Source: Flavobacteriales bacterium UBA1958 (GTDB lineage: Bacteria > Bacteroidota > Bacteroidia > Flavobacteriales_D > Sanyastnellaceae). Taken from it: a DNA stretch of 48,688 nucleotides. Under the pieces are notes generated by a model, which saw nothing but the letters and a program-made list of their open reading frames with translations, searched no databases and had not been told where the DNA came from. The position numbers and the translations under genes are program-made. This document shows, one piece after another, positions 7,780 to 16,399 of this stretch. Location of the stretch: NCBI GenBank assembly GCA_002336675.1, contig DDEI01000005.1:1-48688 (forward strand). Direction: 5' to 3'. The stretch's first letter is position 1, and every line of letters starts with the position of its first letter.

Positions 7780-9465
7780 ATGTCTGAAGATAATAAAGTG
7801 ATTTTCTCTATGGTGAAGGTGAATAAAAACACACCTCAAGGAAAACACATACTAAAAGATATTTACCTCTCTTTTTTCTATGGAGCTAAGATTGGAATTA
7901 TAGGATTAAACGGGTCTGGTAAATCTACTGTGATAAAAATCATAGCAGGATTAGATGATGCTTATCAAGGAGATGTAGTCTGGAGTGATGGATATTCGGT
8001 GGGGTACTTGCCGCAGGAACCTAAACTTGATCCAGATAAAACTGTGAGAGAGATTATAGAAGAAGGGACGCAAGAGGTCGTGGATGCTTTAAAGAAGTAT
8101 GAGGAAATAAATCTACGTTTCGGAGATGAGGAGATATTAAATAGCCCGGATAAGATGGAAGTTTTAATGGATGAGCAAGCCAAAGTTCAGGATGTGATAG
8201 AAGCCCTCGGAGGATGGGAGCTAGAAACTAAGTTAGAAATAGCGATGGATGCACTTAGAACACCCCCGCAAGAACAAAAAATAAGTGAACTGTCTGGAGG
8301 AGAGAAAAGAAGAGTAGCATTGTGCAGATTACTTTTAACCGAGCCAGATGTACTGCTACTAGATGAGCCCACGAATCACTTGGATGCTGAGTCTGTTCAG
8401 TGGTTAGAGCTTCATCTGCAGCAGTATAAAGGAACTGTTATCGCAGTTACCCATGACAGGTATTTCTTAGACAATGTAGCAGGGTGGATACTGGAATTAG
8501 ATAGAGGAGAGGGAATTCCATGGAAAGGTAATTATACCTCATGGTTAGAGCAGAAAGGTAAAAAATTAGCTACTGAAGAAAAACAAGAATCAAAACGTCA
8601 GAAACTCCTTGCGAGAGAGCTAGAGTGGAGTAAAATGAGCCCTAAAGGTAGACGCGCAAAAAATAAAGCCAGACTGAATAACTACGACAAGCTGATGAGT
8701 GATGGAGGAAGAGATCAGGATGCTTTGCTGGAAATTCCTATTCCCAACGGACCTCGATTAGGGAACAATGTTATTGATGGAGAAAGTGTTACAAAAGCTT
8801 TTGGAGACAAGTTGCTTATCGATGGTTTAGATTTTAAACTACCACCAGCCGGAATAGTTGGGATTATAGGGCCAAACGGAGCAGGGAAAACCACACTATT
8901 TAGAATGATGATGGGAGAAGATACTCCTGATTCGGGTAAAATTTCTATAGGTGAAACTGTGGAGGTAGGATATGTAGATCAAACTCACCAAGATTTAGAT
9001 CCACAAAAGTCAGTATGGGAAGTTATCAGTGGTGGAAATGAAAACATAGAAATAGGAGGTAAGAAGATCGTTTCTAGAGCTTATGTGAGTAGATTTAATT
9101 TTACAGGAAGTGACCAGCAGAAAAAAGTGGGAGTTTTATCGGGTGGTGAAAGAAACAGACTTCACCTTGCGATGACTCTTAAAACAGAAGCTAATGTTTT
9201 ACTTTTAGATGAGCCTACAAATGATATAGATGTAAATACACTAAGAGCACTGGAGGAGGGAATATTGAACTTTGCAGGATGCGCAGTAGTAATATCACAT
9301 GATAGATGGTTCTTGGATAGAATTTGTACACACATCATGGCATTTGAAGGAGATTCTCAGGTGTATGTCTTTGAAGGAACTTACTCTGAATACGAAGAGA
9401 ATAGAAAGAAGAGATTAGGAGATGTAGGGCCTAAAAGAATTAAATACAAGAAACTGGTTAGATAA
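7780..9465 (+). CDS. ettA: Energy-dependent translational throttle protein EttA (ABC-F ATPase)
   Basis: This soluble ABC-F protein binds the ribosomal E site and gates entry into elongation according to ATP/ADP state. The 561-aa length matches EttA. It has two nucleotide-binding domains with no membrane segments: Walker A GLNGSGKST (~residue 42), signature LSGGEKRRVALCRLL (~172), Walker B VLLLDEPTNHLD (~192); then Walker A GPNGAGKTT (~368), signature LSGGERNRLHLAM and VLLLDEPTNDID. The inter-domain linker is highly charged (ELEWSKMSPKGRRAKNKARL), as in the EttA P-site-tRNA interaction motif. It is a single-gene transcription unit with its own promoter. Confidence 0.95.
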   Translation: MSEDNKVIFSMVKVNKNTPQGKHILKDIYLSFFYGAKIGIIGLNGSGKSTVIKIIAGLDDAYQGDVVWSDGYSVGYLPQEPKLDPDKTVREIIEEGTQEVVDALKKYEEINLRFGDEEILNSPDKMEVLMDEQAKVQDVIEALGGWELETKLEIAMDALRTPPQEQKISELSGGEKRRVALCRLLLTEPDVLLLDEPTNHLDAESVQWLELHLQQYKGTVIAVTHDRYFLDNVAGWILELDRGEGIPWKGNYTSWLEQKGKKLATEEKQESKRQKLLARELEWSKMSPKGRRAKNKARLNNYDKLMSDGGRDQDALLEIPIPNGPRLGNNVIDGESVTKAFGDKLLIDGLDFKLPPAGIVGIIGPNGAGKTTLFRMMMGEDTPDSGKISIGETVEVGYVDQTHQDLDPQKSVWEVISGGNENIEIGGKKIVSRAYVSRFNFTGSDQQKKVGVLSGGERNRLHLAMTLKTEANVLLLDEPTNDIDVNTLRALEEGILNFAGCAVVISHDRWFLDRICTHIMAFEGDSQVYVFEGTYSEYEENRKKRLGDVGPKRIKYKKLVR

Positions 9466-9811
9466 GAATCGGTTAATCTCTTTCTAATATACACATCATT
9501 ACTTTACGAGTTGATAAGGATAAAAATAGGGCTTTGGATTTTACGCGTGTATTATTCTTTGGCTCATGCTCATTTCGCGGGTGTAATCTTAGATGTAGTT
9601 CAGTTGAATAGTTCCGTTTATGCAGTGGGCTAATTAACTTAAATACTTCAGAACGCTTTTGGGTCCAGTGAGGATTGATTAAATTTATATGAGCTTTCGA
9701 ATACGCTGTGCCATCTATGCTTATTGATTAACGGCCACTTTTTTAGTCAGAATCTACTTTTAATATTGAGATACGAATTCATCACCTTACAACAGTAATA
9801 CTTACTTCATC
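9466..9811. other. Intergenic stretch with no identifiable gene
   Basis: Between the ettA stop and the terminator of the convergent FKBP gene I find no frame with a believable start or composition, no tRNA-like fold and no repeat. It is unusually long for this gene-dense window and may be decayed sequence. Confidence 0.5.
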
Positions 9812-9838
9812 TTAAAAAGATTCTCTTTTCGGAGAGAA
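9812..9838 (-). terminator. Probable intrinsic terminator of the FKBP gene
   Basis: On the minus strand the sequence TTCTCT-CCGAAA-AGAGAA forms a 6-bp hairpin followed by TCTTTTT. It lies about 50 nt after the FKBP stop codon. Confidence 0.5.
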
Positions 9839-9890
9839 AATATATTTCCTTTGGCTTTAGCGCTCACAAAGAAAGCAGTCTTTAGACTAG

Positions 9891-10343
9891 TTAATCTATA
9901 CTGACGAGCTCTATATCGAAGATAAGAACGGCATCTCCGCCAATATTACTGTTTCCTGAAGGGCCATAGGCTAAAGAAGAAGGAAGTAGAATAACACCTG
10001 AACCACCCACTTTAAATAATGGAATTCCTTCCTGCCACCCCTCTATAACCGAGGTTAAAGAAAAAGAAGCACCGTCATCAGTGCTCTGGTCGAATACGCT
10101 GCCTGAAGGGTGGTATCCTTCATAAATAACGGTTACATCAGATAGAGAATTCGGGTTTTCTCCCTCCCCTGCTACATCTATAATGTAATGCAAACCAGAA
10201 GCAGTAGACTGTGCGACTAAATTATTGTCATCCAAGTAGTCTTTGATAATCTCTATATCCTTTTCTAGTTGTCGTTCCTCAGATTTCTTACAAGCACTGC
10301 AAAGCAACATTGTTCCTAAAGCAATAAGTAGTATTTTTTTCAT
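9891..10343 (-). CDS. FKBP-type peptidyl-prolyl cis-trans isomerase, lipoprotein
   Basis: The 150-aa lipoprotein has a signal peptide with lipobox-like LLCSAC (Cys near 18) followed by KKSEE, a Lys/Glu-rich start often seen in inner- or outer-membrane lipoproteins. The FKBP domain covers residues ~45-150: GLHYIIDVAGEGENP, VTVIYEGYHPSGSVFDQS, IEGWQEGIPLFKVGGSGVILLPSSLAYGPSG and the closing strand DAVLIFDIELVSI. The consensus VxVxYxG, FD, GWxxGxxxM/FxxGxxxxxxxP and AYG elements are present, so it should assist proline isomerisation in exported proteins. It follows the RNA methyltransferase gene on the same strand after a 131-nt gap. Confidence 0.92.
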   Translation of the reverse strand: MKKILLIALGTMLLCSACKKSEERQLEKDIEIIKDYLDDNNLVAQSTASGLHYIIDVAGEGENPNSLSDVTVIYEGYHPSGSVFDQSTDDGASFSLTSVIEGWQEGIPLFKVGGSGVILLPSSLAYGPSGNSNIGGDAVLIFDIELVSID

Positions 10344-10474
10344 GGTAAATATTATAGAGGTTAAAATTAAGGATTAGCTTAAAAAGTCCATCAGTTAAAG
10401 CAGCCATTTTCTCATAATTTAAAGTAGACGGTATAATCTTAGGACAACTACAAAAAGTTACTATAATGAAATGC

Positions 10475-11647
10475 CTATTCACTGGTGGTGATTTGGAATT
10501 TAGCTTTCTTAGAGCCCCTATACATCTCATATTTAATAAACTTACATTCTAGAGGTCCATTCATTAATGGGATTTTTCTGCTGGGTCTTAGCCCTACATT
10601 CTTAAATGCTTCTTTATTAGAGCTAATTATCCAAGCATCAAAACCATCAAAATCACTCTTCAGTTTATCGCCTACGCCTTTATATAAAGTGATTACATCC
10701 AGTGTGTTTAGCCTTTCGCCATAAGGGGGGTTCATGATGATAACCCCAGACTCTCCAGTGTATTCCAAATCATTAAACATCGTTTTCTGAAAAGAAATAT
10801 GTTCACTAAACCCTAATTCTTTTGCTGCATCTTCAGCTATCTCTATAGCTTTATAATTACCGTCTGTTCCTAGAATAGGAGCTTGGGGTTTAGTGATTCT
10901 AGCCATAGCTTCCTTTTTAACCTTAAGGAAAAGAGCTTCATCATAATTTTTCCAATTCATAAATCCGAATTCTTTTCTCAGAATATTAGCAGGGGTGTTA
11001 GTAGAGACCATACACGCTTCTATAGCCAGAGTTCCAGAGCCACACATCGGATCTAAAAAGGGTTTATCTGGAGTCCATCCGGATAGTTTTATCATTCCAG
11101 CCGCCAGTACTTCATTTAATGGAGCCCCATGACCTGATTGTCTATATCCTCTTTTATGAAGACCATCACCAGAGCTGTCTAATGAGACATCAAATTCAGC
11201 TTCGTTTACGTGAATGTTTATTTTAATGTCAGGATTGACAGGATCTACATTTGGTCGTTCCCCTAGATGTTCTCTAAACATATCCACGATAGCATCTTTA
11301 GCTTTTAAAGCAACGTACTTCGAGTGATTAAAATATTCAGAGTGAACTGAGGATGTAATAGCGAAGGTTTGGTTTAAGTCCATTACCGACATCCAATCGA
11401 ACATGCCCACTTGCTTATAGAGCACACTTTCTTTGTGAGCCCTAAACCAGAAGAGGGGTTTTAATATAGAGACCGCGCATCTCAATTCTAAATTAGCTCG
11501 GTAGAGCAGCTCAAGGTCTCCTTCGAAGAAAACGGCTCTTCTTTTTTCTTGGATATTGCTTGCTCCTAATTCTTTTAATTCCTCGGCTACTAGGGGCTCC
11601 ATCCCCATCATAGTCTTGGCTACGTATCTTGTGTTTTTTTCTGACAT
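10475..11647 (-). CDS. THUMP-domain class I RNA methyltransferase (RlmL/YpsC type)
   Basis: The 390-aa protein matches the N-terminal methyltransferase half of RlmL and stand-alone YpsC/LtsM-type proteins, which make m2G in 23S rRNA or related positions. The THUMP domain occupies about residues 45-160 (ends in EFDVSLDSSGDGLHKRGYR). The Rossmann part has motif I FLDPMCGSGTLAIEA near residue 198 and the N2-guanine/N6-adenine motif IV MNPPYGERL near 310. The ATG start at 11647 is the natural one, since the preceding bases lack a conserved extension. The exact target nucleotide cannot be decided from sequence. Confidence 0.92.
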   Translation of the reverse strand: MSEKNTRYVAKTMMGMEPLVAEELKELGASNIQEKRRAVFFEGDLELLYRANLELRCAVSILKPLFWFRAHKESVLYKQVGMFDWMSVMDLNQTFAITSSVHSEYFNHSKYVALKAKDAIVDMFREHLGERPNVDPVNPDIKINIHVNEAEFDVSLDSSGDGLHKRGYRQSGHGAPLNEVLAAGMIKLSGWTPDKPFLDPMCGSGTLAIEACMVSTNTPANILRKEFGFMNWKNYDEALFLKVKKEAMARITKPQAPILGTDGNYKAIEIAEDAAKELGFSEHISFQKTMFNDLEYTGESGVIIMNPPYGERLNTLDVITLYKGVGDKLKSDFDGFDAWIISSNKEAFKNVGLRPSRKIPLMNGPLECKFIKYEMYRGSKKAKFQITTSE

Positions 11648-11877
11648 CTGAATGCAAATTTCGTGTATAAAATTGGTCCTGTGAACAGAACTTCACTTTT
11701 CTCAACCTAAAATCATGAATTAGTTTCAGGTCCTGTTTTAGTTTACAGTGCTTTTTTAGATCATATTTACAATGTACCTTAGATATATAAAGGCTAACAG
11801 GCTTTAAATCATTACAGTTATGTTTCATATAGAGTGGTAGCTTGGTAAGTGCTACTTTTTTCTGTCCTATGATTACA

Positions 11878-11912
11878 TGAAAAAGCCCTGAACTCTTCAG
11901 TCCAAGGCTTTT
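11878..11912 (-). terminator. Hairpin terminator between pruA and the methyltransferase region
   Basis: AAAAGCC at 11880-11886 pairs with GGCTTTT near 11905-11911, with an inner CTGAA/TTCAG pairing. The A-rich and T-rich flanks make it usable on both strands. It lies 20 nt after the pruA stop and should end that transcript. Confidence 0.7.
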
Positions 11913-11931
11913 AATATCTGTTCATTAAGTC

Positions 11932-13557
11932 TTAACCTAAGAAGGGGTATTTATAGTCTTTAGGAGAAACTAGTGTTTCTTTGATAGTTCTCGGAGAAAC
12001 CCATCTTAGTAAGTTTATGTAACTACCTGCTTTATCATTCGTACCAGAACCTCTACCACCACCAAATGGTTGCTGTCCTACTACAGCTCCAGTAGGCTTG
12101 TCATTGATGTAGAAGTTTCCTGCAGCATTTTCCAATACTTTCATTGCCTCAACTATAGCGTATCTATCTTTAGAGAAAATAGCTCCAGTTAATGCGTACT
12201 CAGAAGTCTCGTCAACCATTTTAAGCATTTGAGTCCATGTGTGGTCTTCATAGACGTATATCGTCATAACAGGTCCGAATATTTCTTCGCACATTGTTCT
12301 AAATTTAGGATTAGTCGTTACTACAACTGTAGGCTCTACAAAGTATCCTTTCGAACCATCGTAGTTTCCTCCTGCAATAATTTCAGCATCATCTTGTTCT
12401 TTTATGAAATCGATATAAGTAGAAATTTTATCGAACGAGTTTTTATCTATTACCGCATTTATAAAGTTACCGAAGTCCTCAGGGCTGCCCATTTTAAATG
12501 AAGCTAGATCAGTAACGACTTTTTCCTTTACAGCAGGCCACATACTTGCAGGGACATAAGCTCTGCTGGCCGCAGAACATTTCTGGCCTTGGAATTCGAA
12601 CGCTCCTCTAGAAATTCCAGTAGCAACTTCCAGCGGATGTGCAGAGGGGTGGGCTACTATGAAATCTTTTCCTCCAGTCTCACCTACTATTCTTGGGTAA
12701 GTTCTATACTTGCTAATATTTGTACCTATAGTTTTCCATAATTGTCTGAAAACACCAGTACTTCCAGTAAAGTGTAAACCAGCAAAATCTCTATGGTTAA
12801 AGACTATCTCACCAGCTTCAGGTCCATCTACAGTGACCATATTGATTACTCCATCAGGTAAACCTGCTTCTCTAAATAGCTCCATAATTACCTGTGCAGA
12901 ATACACTTGTGAGTCAGCTGGCTTCCATACCACTGTGTTCCCCATCATTGCTACACATGCAGGTAAGTTTGCGGCTATCGCAGTAAAGTTAAAAGGAGTA
13001 ATACAGAATACGAATCCTTCTAAAGGTCTATATTCTAATCTATTCCATATTCCATCGCTAGACTCCGGCTGTTGACCATAAATGTCTTGAACGAAGGCTG
13101 CATTGAACCTCAAGAAATCTATTAGCTCGCATGAAGCATCTATCTCTGCTTGGTAAGCATTTTTACTTTGTGCTAGCATTGTAGCGGCATTCATTTTAGC
13201 CCTATACGGTCCAGCTAATAAATCAGCAGCCTTTAAGAAGATAGAAACTCTATGTTCCCAGGGCATGTTAGACCAAGCTTCTTTCGCTTCTAATGCAGCT
13301 TCTATAGCATCTTCAACATGCTTTTTAGTTCCGAAATTGAAATGACCTATAACATGCTGATGATCATGAGGAGGAGACATAGAAACTTTCTTTTCAGTTC
13401 TCACTTCTTCGCTTCCTATATACATAGGTACGTCTATAGTAGAGTTAAACATCTCCTTGTACTTAGCTTTAAGCTCTTCTCTTTCAGGAGTTCCAGGACC
13501 GTAACTCAGTACGGTTTCATTAATCGGGTAGGGTACGTTGTAGATTCCTTTTGACAT
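11932..13557 (-). CDS. pruA: L-glutamate gamma-semialdehyde dehydrogenase (1-pyrroline-5-carboxylate dehydrogenase)
   Basis: This enzyme oxidises glutamate-5-semialdehyde to glutamate with NAD+, the second step of proline breakdown. The 541-aa length fits the stand-alone P5C dehydrogenase type, not a PutA fusion. It shows the aldehyde dehydrogenase layout: FCITPFNFTAI cofactor strand (~res 182), FTGSTGVF (~258), the general-base segment VGETGGKDFIVAHPSA (~288) and the nucleophile region EFQGQKCSAASRAYVP (~320), then EEIFGPVMTIYVY and the C-terminal GRGSGTNDKAGS. It stands as a single gene with its own -7 box and terminator. No proline dehydrogenase gene lies nearby. Confidence 0.96.
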   Translation of the reverse strand: MSKGIYNVPYPINETVLSYGPGTPEREELKAKYKEMFNSTIDVPMYIGSEEVRTEKKVSMSPPHDHQHVIGHFNFGTKKHVEDAIEAALEAKEAWSNMPWEHRVSIFLKAADLLAGPYRAKMNAATMLAQSKNAYQAEIDASCELIDFLRFNAAFVQDIYGQQPESSDGIWNRLEYRPLEGFVFCITPFNFTAIAANLPACVAMMGNTVVWKPADSQVYSAQVIMELFREAGLPDGVINMVTVDGPEAGEIVFNHRDFAGLHFTGSTGVFRQLWKTIGTNISKYRTYPRIVGETGGKDFIVAHPSAHPLEVATGISRGAFEFQGQKCSAASRAYVPASMWPAVKEKVVTDLASFKMGSPEDFGNFINAVIDKNSFDKISTYIDFIKEQDDAEIIAGGNYDGSKGYFVEPTVVVTTNPKFRTMCEEIFGPVMTIYVYEDHTWTQMLKMVDETSEYALTGAIFSKDRYAIVEAMKVLENAAGNFYINDKPTGAVVGQQPFGGGRGSGTNDKAGSYINLLRWVSPRTIKETLVSPKDYKYPFLG

Positions 13558-13581
13558 GTCTTATTGATTTTTTTTGCATTG

Positions 13582-13589
13582 CAAAGCTA
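13582..13589 (-). promoter_or_regulatory. pruA -7 promoter box
   Basis: The minus strand reads TAGCTTTG, an exact TAnnTTTG match, 24 nt before the pruA ATG. Confidence 0.6.
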
Positions 13590-13665
13590 GTAAAACCTGA
13601 GCAACTGAAGATAGAAATAGAAATTGGATTATAAGTAGTTTAGAGTGTTCTTATAAAGCGGATTA

Positions 13666-13688
13666 CTACTCTAATTACATTAGAGTAG
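13666..13688. repeat. Perfect 10-bp inverted repeat with 3-nt loop between clpS and pruA
   Basis: CTACTCTAAT at 13666-13675 is followed by TAC and then ATTAGAGTAG at 13679-13688. It lies 22 nt after the clpS stop and about 80 nt upstream of the pruA -7 box. It lacks a following T-run on the minus strand, so it is either a weak transcript end for clpS or an operator-like palindrome for pruA. Confidence 0.6.
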
Positions 13689-13710
13689 AGAGAAATGTAC
13701 ATGCTGCAAA

Positions 13711-13992
13711 TCACTGAATTTCTGCAGTCAATCCTCTATCTAAAAGAGCTGTGCACATAGGCTCTAGATCATTGTAGTCTCCTTCTTTAACAGTGCATCT
13801 TCCTTTAAAATGCACTAAAATAGTACATTGTTCAGCCTGAATAGCCTCATGGAGACATACCTTAATAAGTGCGTCTATTACAAAGTCGAAGGAGTTTACC
13901 TCATCATTGAAAAGAACTATTTTATTAGAAATAGCTTCTTCTAAGAGTACATCTGAATCTTCTTGCGTATGTGTGGAGTTTATTATTTTCAT
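13711..13992 (-). CDS. clpS: ATP-dependent Clp protease adaptor ClpS
   Basis: ClpS carries proteins with destabilising N-terminal residues to ClpAP/ClpCP (the bacterial N-degron pathway). The 93-aa protein has the family length, with a disordered N-terminus and the ClpS core from residue 25: VLFNDEVNSFDFVIDALIKV contains the Asn-Asp pair that holds the substrate amino group, and TILVHFKGRCTV holds the conserved His. It ends in DRGLTAEIQ. A -7 box is only 9 nt from the ATG. A tRNA-protein transferase-like gene lies 2.3 kb away on the same strand, which links tag addition and tag recognition. Confidence 0.94.
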   Translation of the reverse strand: MKIINSTHTQEDSDVLLEEAISNKIVLFNDEVNSFDFVIDALIKVCLHEAIQAEQCTILVHFKGRCTVKEGDYNDLEPMCTALLDRGLTAEIQ

Positions 13993-14001
13993 AGCCTAGT
14001 G

Positions 14002-14009
14002 CAAAGGTA
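14002..14009 (-). promoter_or_regulatory. clpS -7 promoter box
   Basis: The minus strand reads TTACCTTTGCAC; TACCTTTG is an exact TAnnTTTG box ending 9 nt before the clpS ATG, so the predicted leader is nearly absent. Confidence 0.6.
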
Positions 14010-14089
14010 AATAAACGAATAGAAAATGATTCAGTTATGTGAGGTGTAATTAACATCGCCTCTTTGAATAAAATATTTGGATTAATCCA

Positions 14090-14097
14090 TAGTTTTG
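14090..14097 (+). promoter_or_regulatory. -7 promoter box of the WD40 gene
   Basis: TAGTTTTG is an exact TAnnTTTG match and ends 8 nt before the ATG at 14106. It is divergent from the clpS promoter, 80 bp away. Confidence 0.55.
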
Positions 14098-14105
14098 AAT
14101 TCTAA

Positions 14106-14996
14106 ATGAAAGTAGAATTAATCGCAGAATTGTCAGGACACGCAGCTCCAGTTTACGTCATTCAGGCAGACGGAGAAAGTCTGTATTCGGCTGGCTCTGA
14201 GAGGATCTTAGCTTCGTGGTCCATACGGCTAAATGAAGCTAATCCTTTTAGCGTAAAGGCAGAGTCGGGTATTTACTGTTTTTCTATTTCAGAATCTTTT
14301 TTAATTTTAGGTTGTTCTTCTGGAAATGTTCACGTAATAGATTTAGAGGCCAAAAAGGAAATAAAAAATTTGAAGGTTCACAAAAAAGGGGTTTACTCGA
14401 TAGAGTTAATTGTGGAGAAAGACCTTCTTATTACAGGAGGAGGTGATGGTATTGTTAATTTCTTCAAGCTGTCTTCCCTAGAGTTCATTCGAAGTATCAA
14501 AATTTCCTCTCTTAAAATTAGAACATTTCTATTTGATAAGACTCATGAGTTCCTTTATGTAGGATGTGGAGAAGGAATGGTGCGCATATTTGAGCTGGAT
14601 TATTTTAATGAGACAAATAGTTTTCGGGCTTCTAAGGAAAGTGTAAATGAGATTATAAAGCATCCATCAAAACCTCTTTTAATAACCACTGGAAAAGATG
14701 GTCATATTCATTTCTGGAAGGAAGACACGTTAGAAAAAATCAGAAGTATAGCAGCACATAATATGACAATTTATAAACTAGCCATTAGTCCAGATAATAA
14801 ATTGGCGGCTTCTGTCAGTAGAGATAAAAGCATTAAGCTATGGGAGGTGGATTCTTTTGATATCTTAAAGAAAATAGACCGAAGAACGGATAAAGGTCAT
14901 ACGCATAGTGTAAATGATGTTTCATGGATAAGCAAGAATGAATTTTTTAGTGCAGGAGATGATAGGATTATCAGAAGATGGAAAATAGAAGAGTAA
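14106..14996 (+). CDS. WD40-repeat beta-propeller protein
   Basis: The 296-aa protein is made of about seven WD40 blades and nothing else: ELSGHAAPVYVIQADGESLYSAGSE at the start, VHKKGVYSIELIVEKDLLITGGGDGIVNFFKL, ASKESVNEIIKHPSKPLLITTGKDGHIHFWK, IAAHNMTIYKLAISPDNKLAASVSRDKSIKLWEV and a last GHTHSVNDVSWISKNEFFSAGDDRIIRRWKI. The GH, D and WK/LW residues stand at typical places. There is no signal peptide, so it is cytoplasmic and most likely a protein-interaction platform. It overlaps the following DUF3810 gene by 19 nt. Its partner is unknown. Confidence 0.9.
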   Translation: MKVELIAELSGHAAPVYVIQADGESLYSAGSERILASWSIRLNEANPFSVKAESGIYCFSISESFLILGCSSGNVHVIDLEAKKEIKNLKVHKKGVYSIELIVEKDLLITGGGDGIVNFFKLSSLEFIRSIKISSLKIRTFLFDKTHEFLYVGCGEGMVRIFELDYFNETNSFRASKESVNEIIKHPSKPLLITTGKDGHIHFWKEDTLEKIRSIAAHNMTIYKLAISPDNKLAASVSRDKSIKLWEVDSFDILKKIDRRTDKGHTHSVNDVSWISKNEFFSAGDDRIIRRWKIEE

Positions 14997-15991
14997 ATCA
15001 GAAAAAGCTTTCTTTATATAAACCTATAACCCTATTTGGTTTATGTGTTGTTTTTTTTCTTTTATGCAAGTGTTCGATTTCTGTTTACAGCTTTTACAAA
15101 TTATTGTATTTTAATGTTATTCACGTTGTCTTATTGTCCATTCAATGTGTCGTAGGTCAACTAGGTTATATCATTATACTAACAGTAGTTCTAATCAAAG
15201 CTATTCTGTGTTTTAATTCTAAAGGTTGGAAAAACAAACTTGTTAGACTGCTAAAAGGCTTGCTTTATATAGTTTCCAGTTTTTTCATTTTGTGGGGGTT
15301 TCATTACGCTCAACCTACTCTAGAGTCCAGAGCCAACTTGAGTGTAGAGGAGTTAGAAGTCTTATTAGCAAAACAAGTAGAGCTAGTAAATTCACTTCGA
15401 GAAGAGATTTCTGATCTTGAATTAAGAGAGTTTGATCTATCAGCAGGGCTTAAAGAAATCCTTGAAACTAATCTGAGAAACCAAGCTGAAATGCTAAGAT
15501 CAGAAACGAGAGGCGTTGCTTATCCTGTTCCTTTTCAGATAAACGGAGGGTTAAGAAAAATGGGAATCTCGGGCATTTATTTCCCTTTTTCAGGAGAGCC
15601 CCTTTATGATGTGTCAACCCCATTGTTACGCAAAACATTCACCTATGCTCATGAGTTTTTTCATGGAAGGGGAGTTACAGGAGAAGATGAGTGTAATTAT
15701 TTGGCCTATAAAACTTTAGTGGGCTCTGAAGTTGATTTTCTAAAGTATGCAGCTCATTTAGATGCCTTGTTAACCTTAAGGTATTTATTGGGAAAAGGTG
15801 ATGATGAAATGGCTAGAATTCTAAATCAGCGCACCCTAGCTGACATAAATTTTTTAAGACAGGATTCTAAAAGGCACAAAAGATCATTTCATGCGGTCTC
15901 GTCGGCATCGAATGATTTATACCTTAAAATATTGAGTAGTGCGGAAGGAGTGGAGGCGTATAATAGTTATGTGAAATGGATAAACTCCTAA
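14978..15991 (+). CDS. DUF3810 membrane protein with HExxH metalloprotease motif
   Basis: The 337-aa protein has three hydrophobic segments in the first ~115 residues (FGLCVVFFLLCKCSI; VVLLSIQCVVGQ to ILTVVLIKAILCF; LLYIVSSFFILWGF), then a coiled-coil-like stretch (VEELEVLLAKQVELVNSLREEISDLELRE) and a soluble domain. The soluble part contains YAHEFFHGRGVTGEDECNYLAY (~residue 222), which gives HExxH plus a downstream Glu, as in gluzincin metallopeptidases and in the Bacteroidota DUF3810 family. It begins inside the WD40 gene (19-nt overlap), so the two are probably co-translated. Its stop abuts that of the convergent gene with no spacer. Substrate unknown. Confidence 0.85.
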   Translation: MENRRVNQKKLSLYKPITLFGLCVVFFLLCKCSISVYSFYKLLYFNVIHVVLLSIQCVVGQLGYIIILTVVLIKAILCFNSKGWKNKLVRLLKGLLYIVSSFFILWGFHYAQPTLESRANLSVEELEVLLAKQVELVNSLREEISDLELREFDLSAGLKEILETNLRNQAEMLRSETRGVAYPVPFQINGGLRKMGISGIYFPFSGEPLYDVSTPLLRKTFTYAHEFFHGRGVTGEDECNYLAYKTLVGSEVDFLKYAAHLDALLTLRYLLGKGDDEMARILNQRTLADINFLRQDSKRHKRSFHAVSSASNDLYLKILSSAEGVEAYNSYVKWINS

Positions 15992-16399
15992 CTATCTCCT
16001 CTGAACTATAAGCTCTACCGTATCTGTAGTTTCTAGATCGGAAGTTGACAAGGAAATTCCATTGGTTGTTGGTTCGATTCTATATTTATCGGTATATGTA
16101 GCTCTCTCATAAATGTAGGCGCAGATGAGTGTGTCCTTTTCCGCATTTAGGTTCCAGGAACCCAAAGCACCCGCTCTAAAGAAATCAGAATGCAGAAGTA
16201 ATCCATCCTCTTTAAAATCGAAAATCATACTTTCAAGTTCAGCTTTTAGGATTTGATGGATACCCTCAGAGTAAGGGGATATGTGCGCTTCTGCTACTGT
16301 CCATTTCCCCTTTAAGGAGAGAGAGGGAGGACTACTGCAGTGAGCTAGAAGTACTGAGCCTAACGCAATCAAAAAGAGTCCTATAAATAGTATCTTCAT
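15992..16399 (-). CDS. Small lipocalin-like exported protein
   Basis: The 135-aa protein begins with a signal segment MKILFIGLFLIALGSVLLAHC; the Cys at 21 followed by SSPP suggests a lipoprotein, although His at -1 is unusual for a lipobox. The remainder is a single beta-barrel-like domain: LKGKWTVAEAHIS, SMIFDFKEDGLLLHS, GSWNLNAEKDTLICAY and a final DTVELIVQR, a pattern shared by small Bacteroidota lipocalin-like proteins. The first 68 nt overlap the end of the upstream transferase-like gene in another frame. Function is unknown. Confidence 0.7.
   Translation of the reverse strand: MKILFIGLFLIALGSVLLAHCSSPPSLSLKGKWTVAEAHISPYSEGIHQILKAELESMIFDFKEDGLLLHSDFFRAGALGSWNLNAEKDTLICAYIYERATYTDKYRIEPTTNGISLSTSDLETTDTVELIVQRR

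Noticed and set aside
11511..11828. Minus-strand frame of 105 codons overlapping the start of the RNA methyltransferase gene
   Set aside because: It is rich in Lys/Arg/His/Cys with no family likeness and lies in the wrong frame of a clear gene; it is a shadow.
12229..13554. Several plus-strand frames inside pruA
   Set aside because: All are antisense to an unmistakable aldehyde dehydrogenase and have improbable composition.
13666..13688. Rho-independent terminator for clpS
   Set aside because: The stem is good, but no T-tract follows on the minus strand, so I list it as an inverted repeat only.
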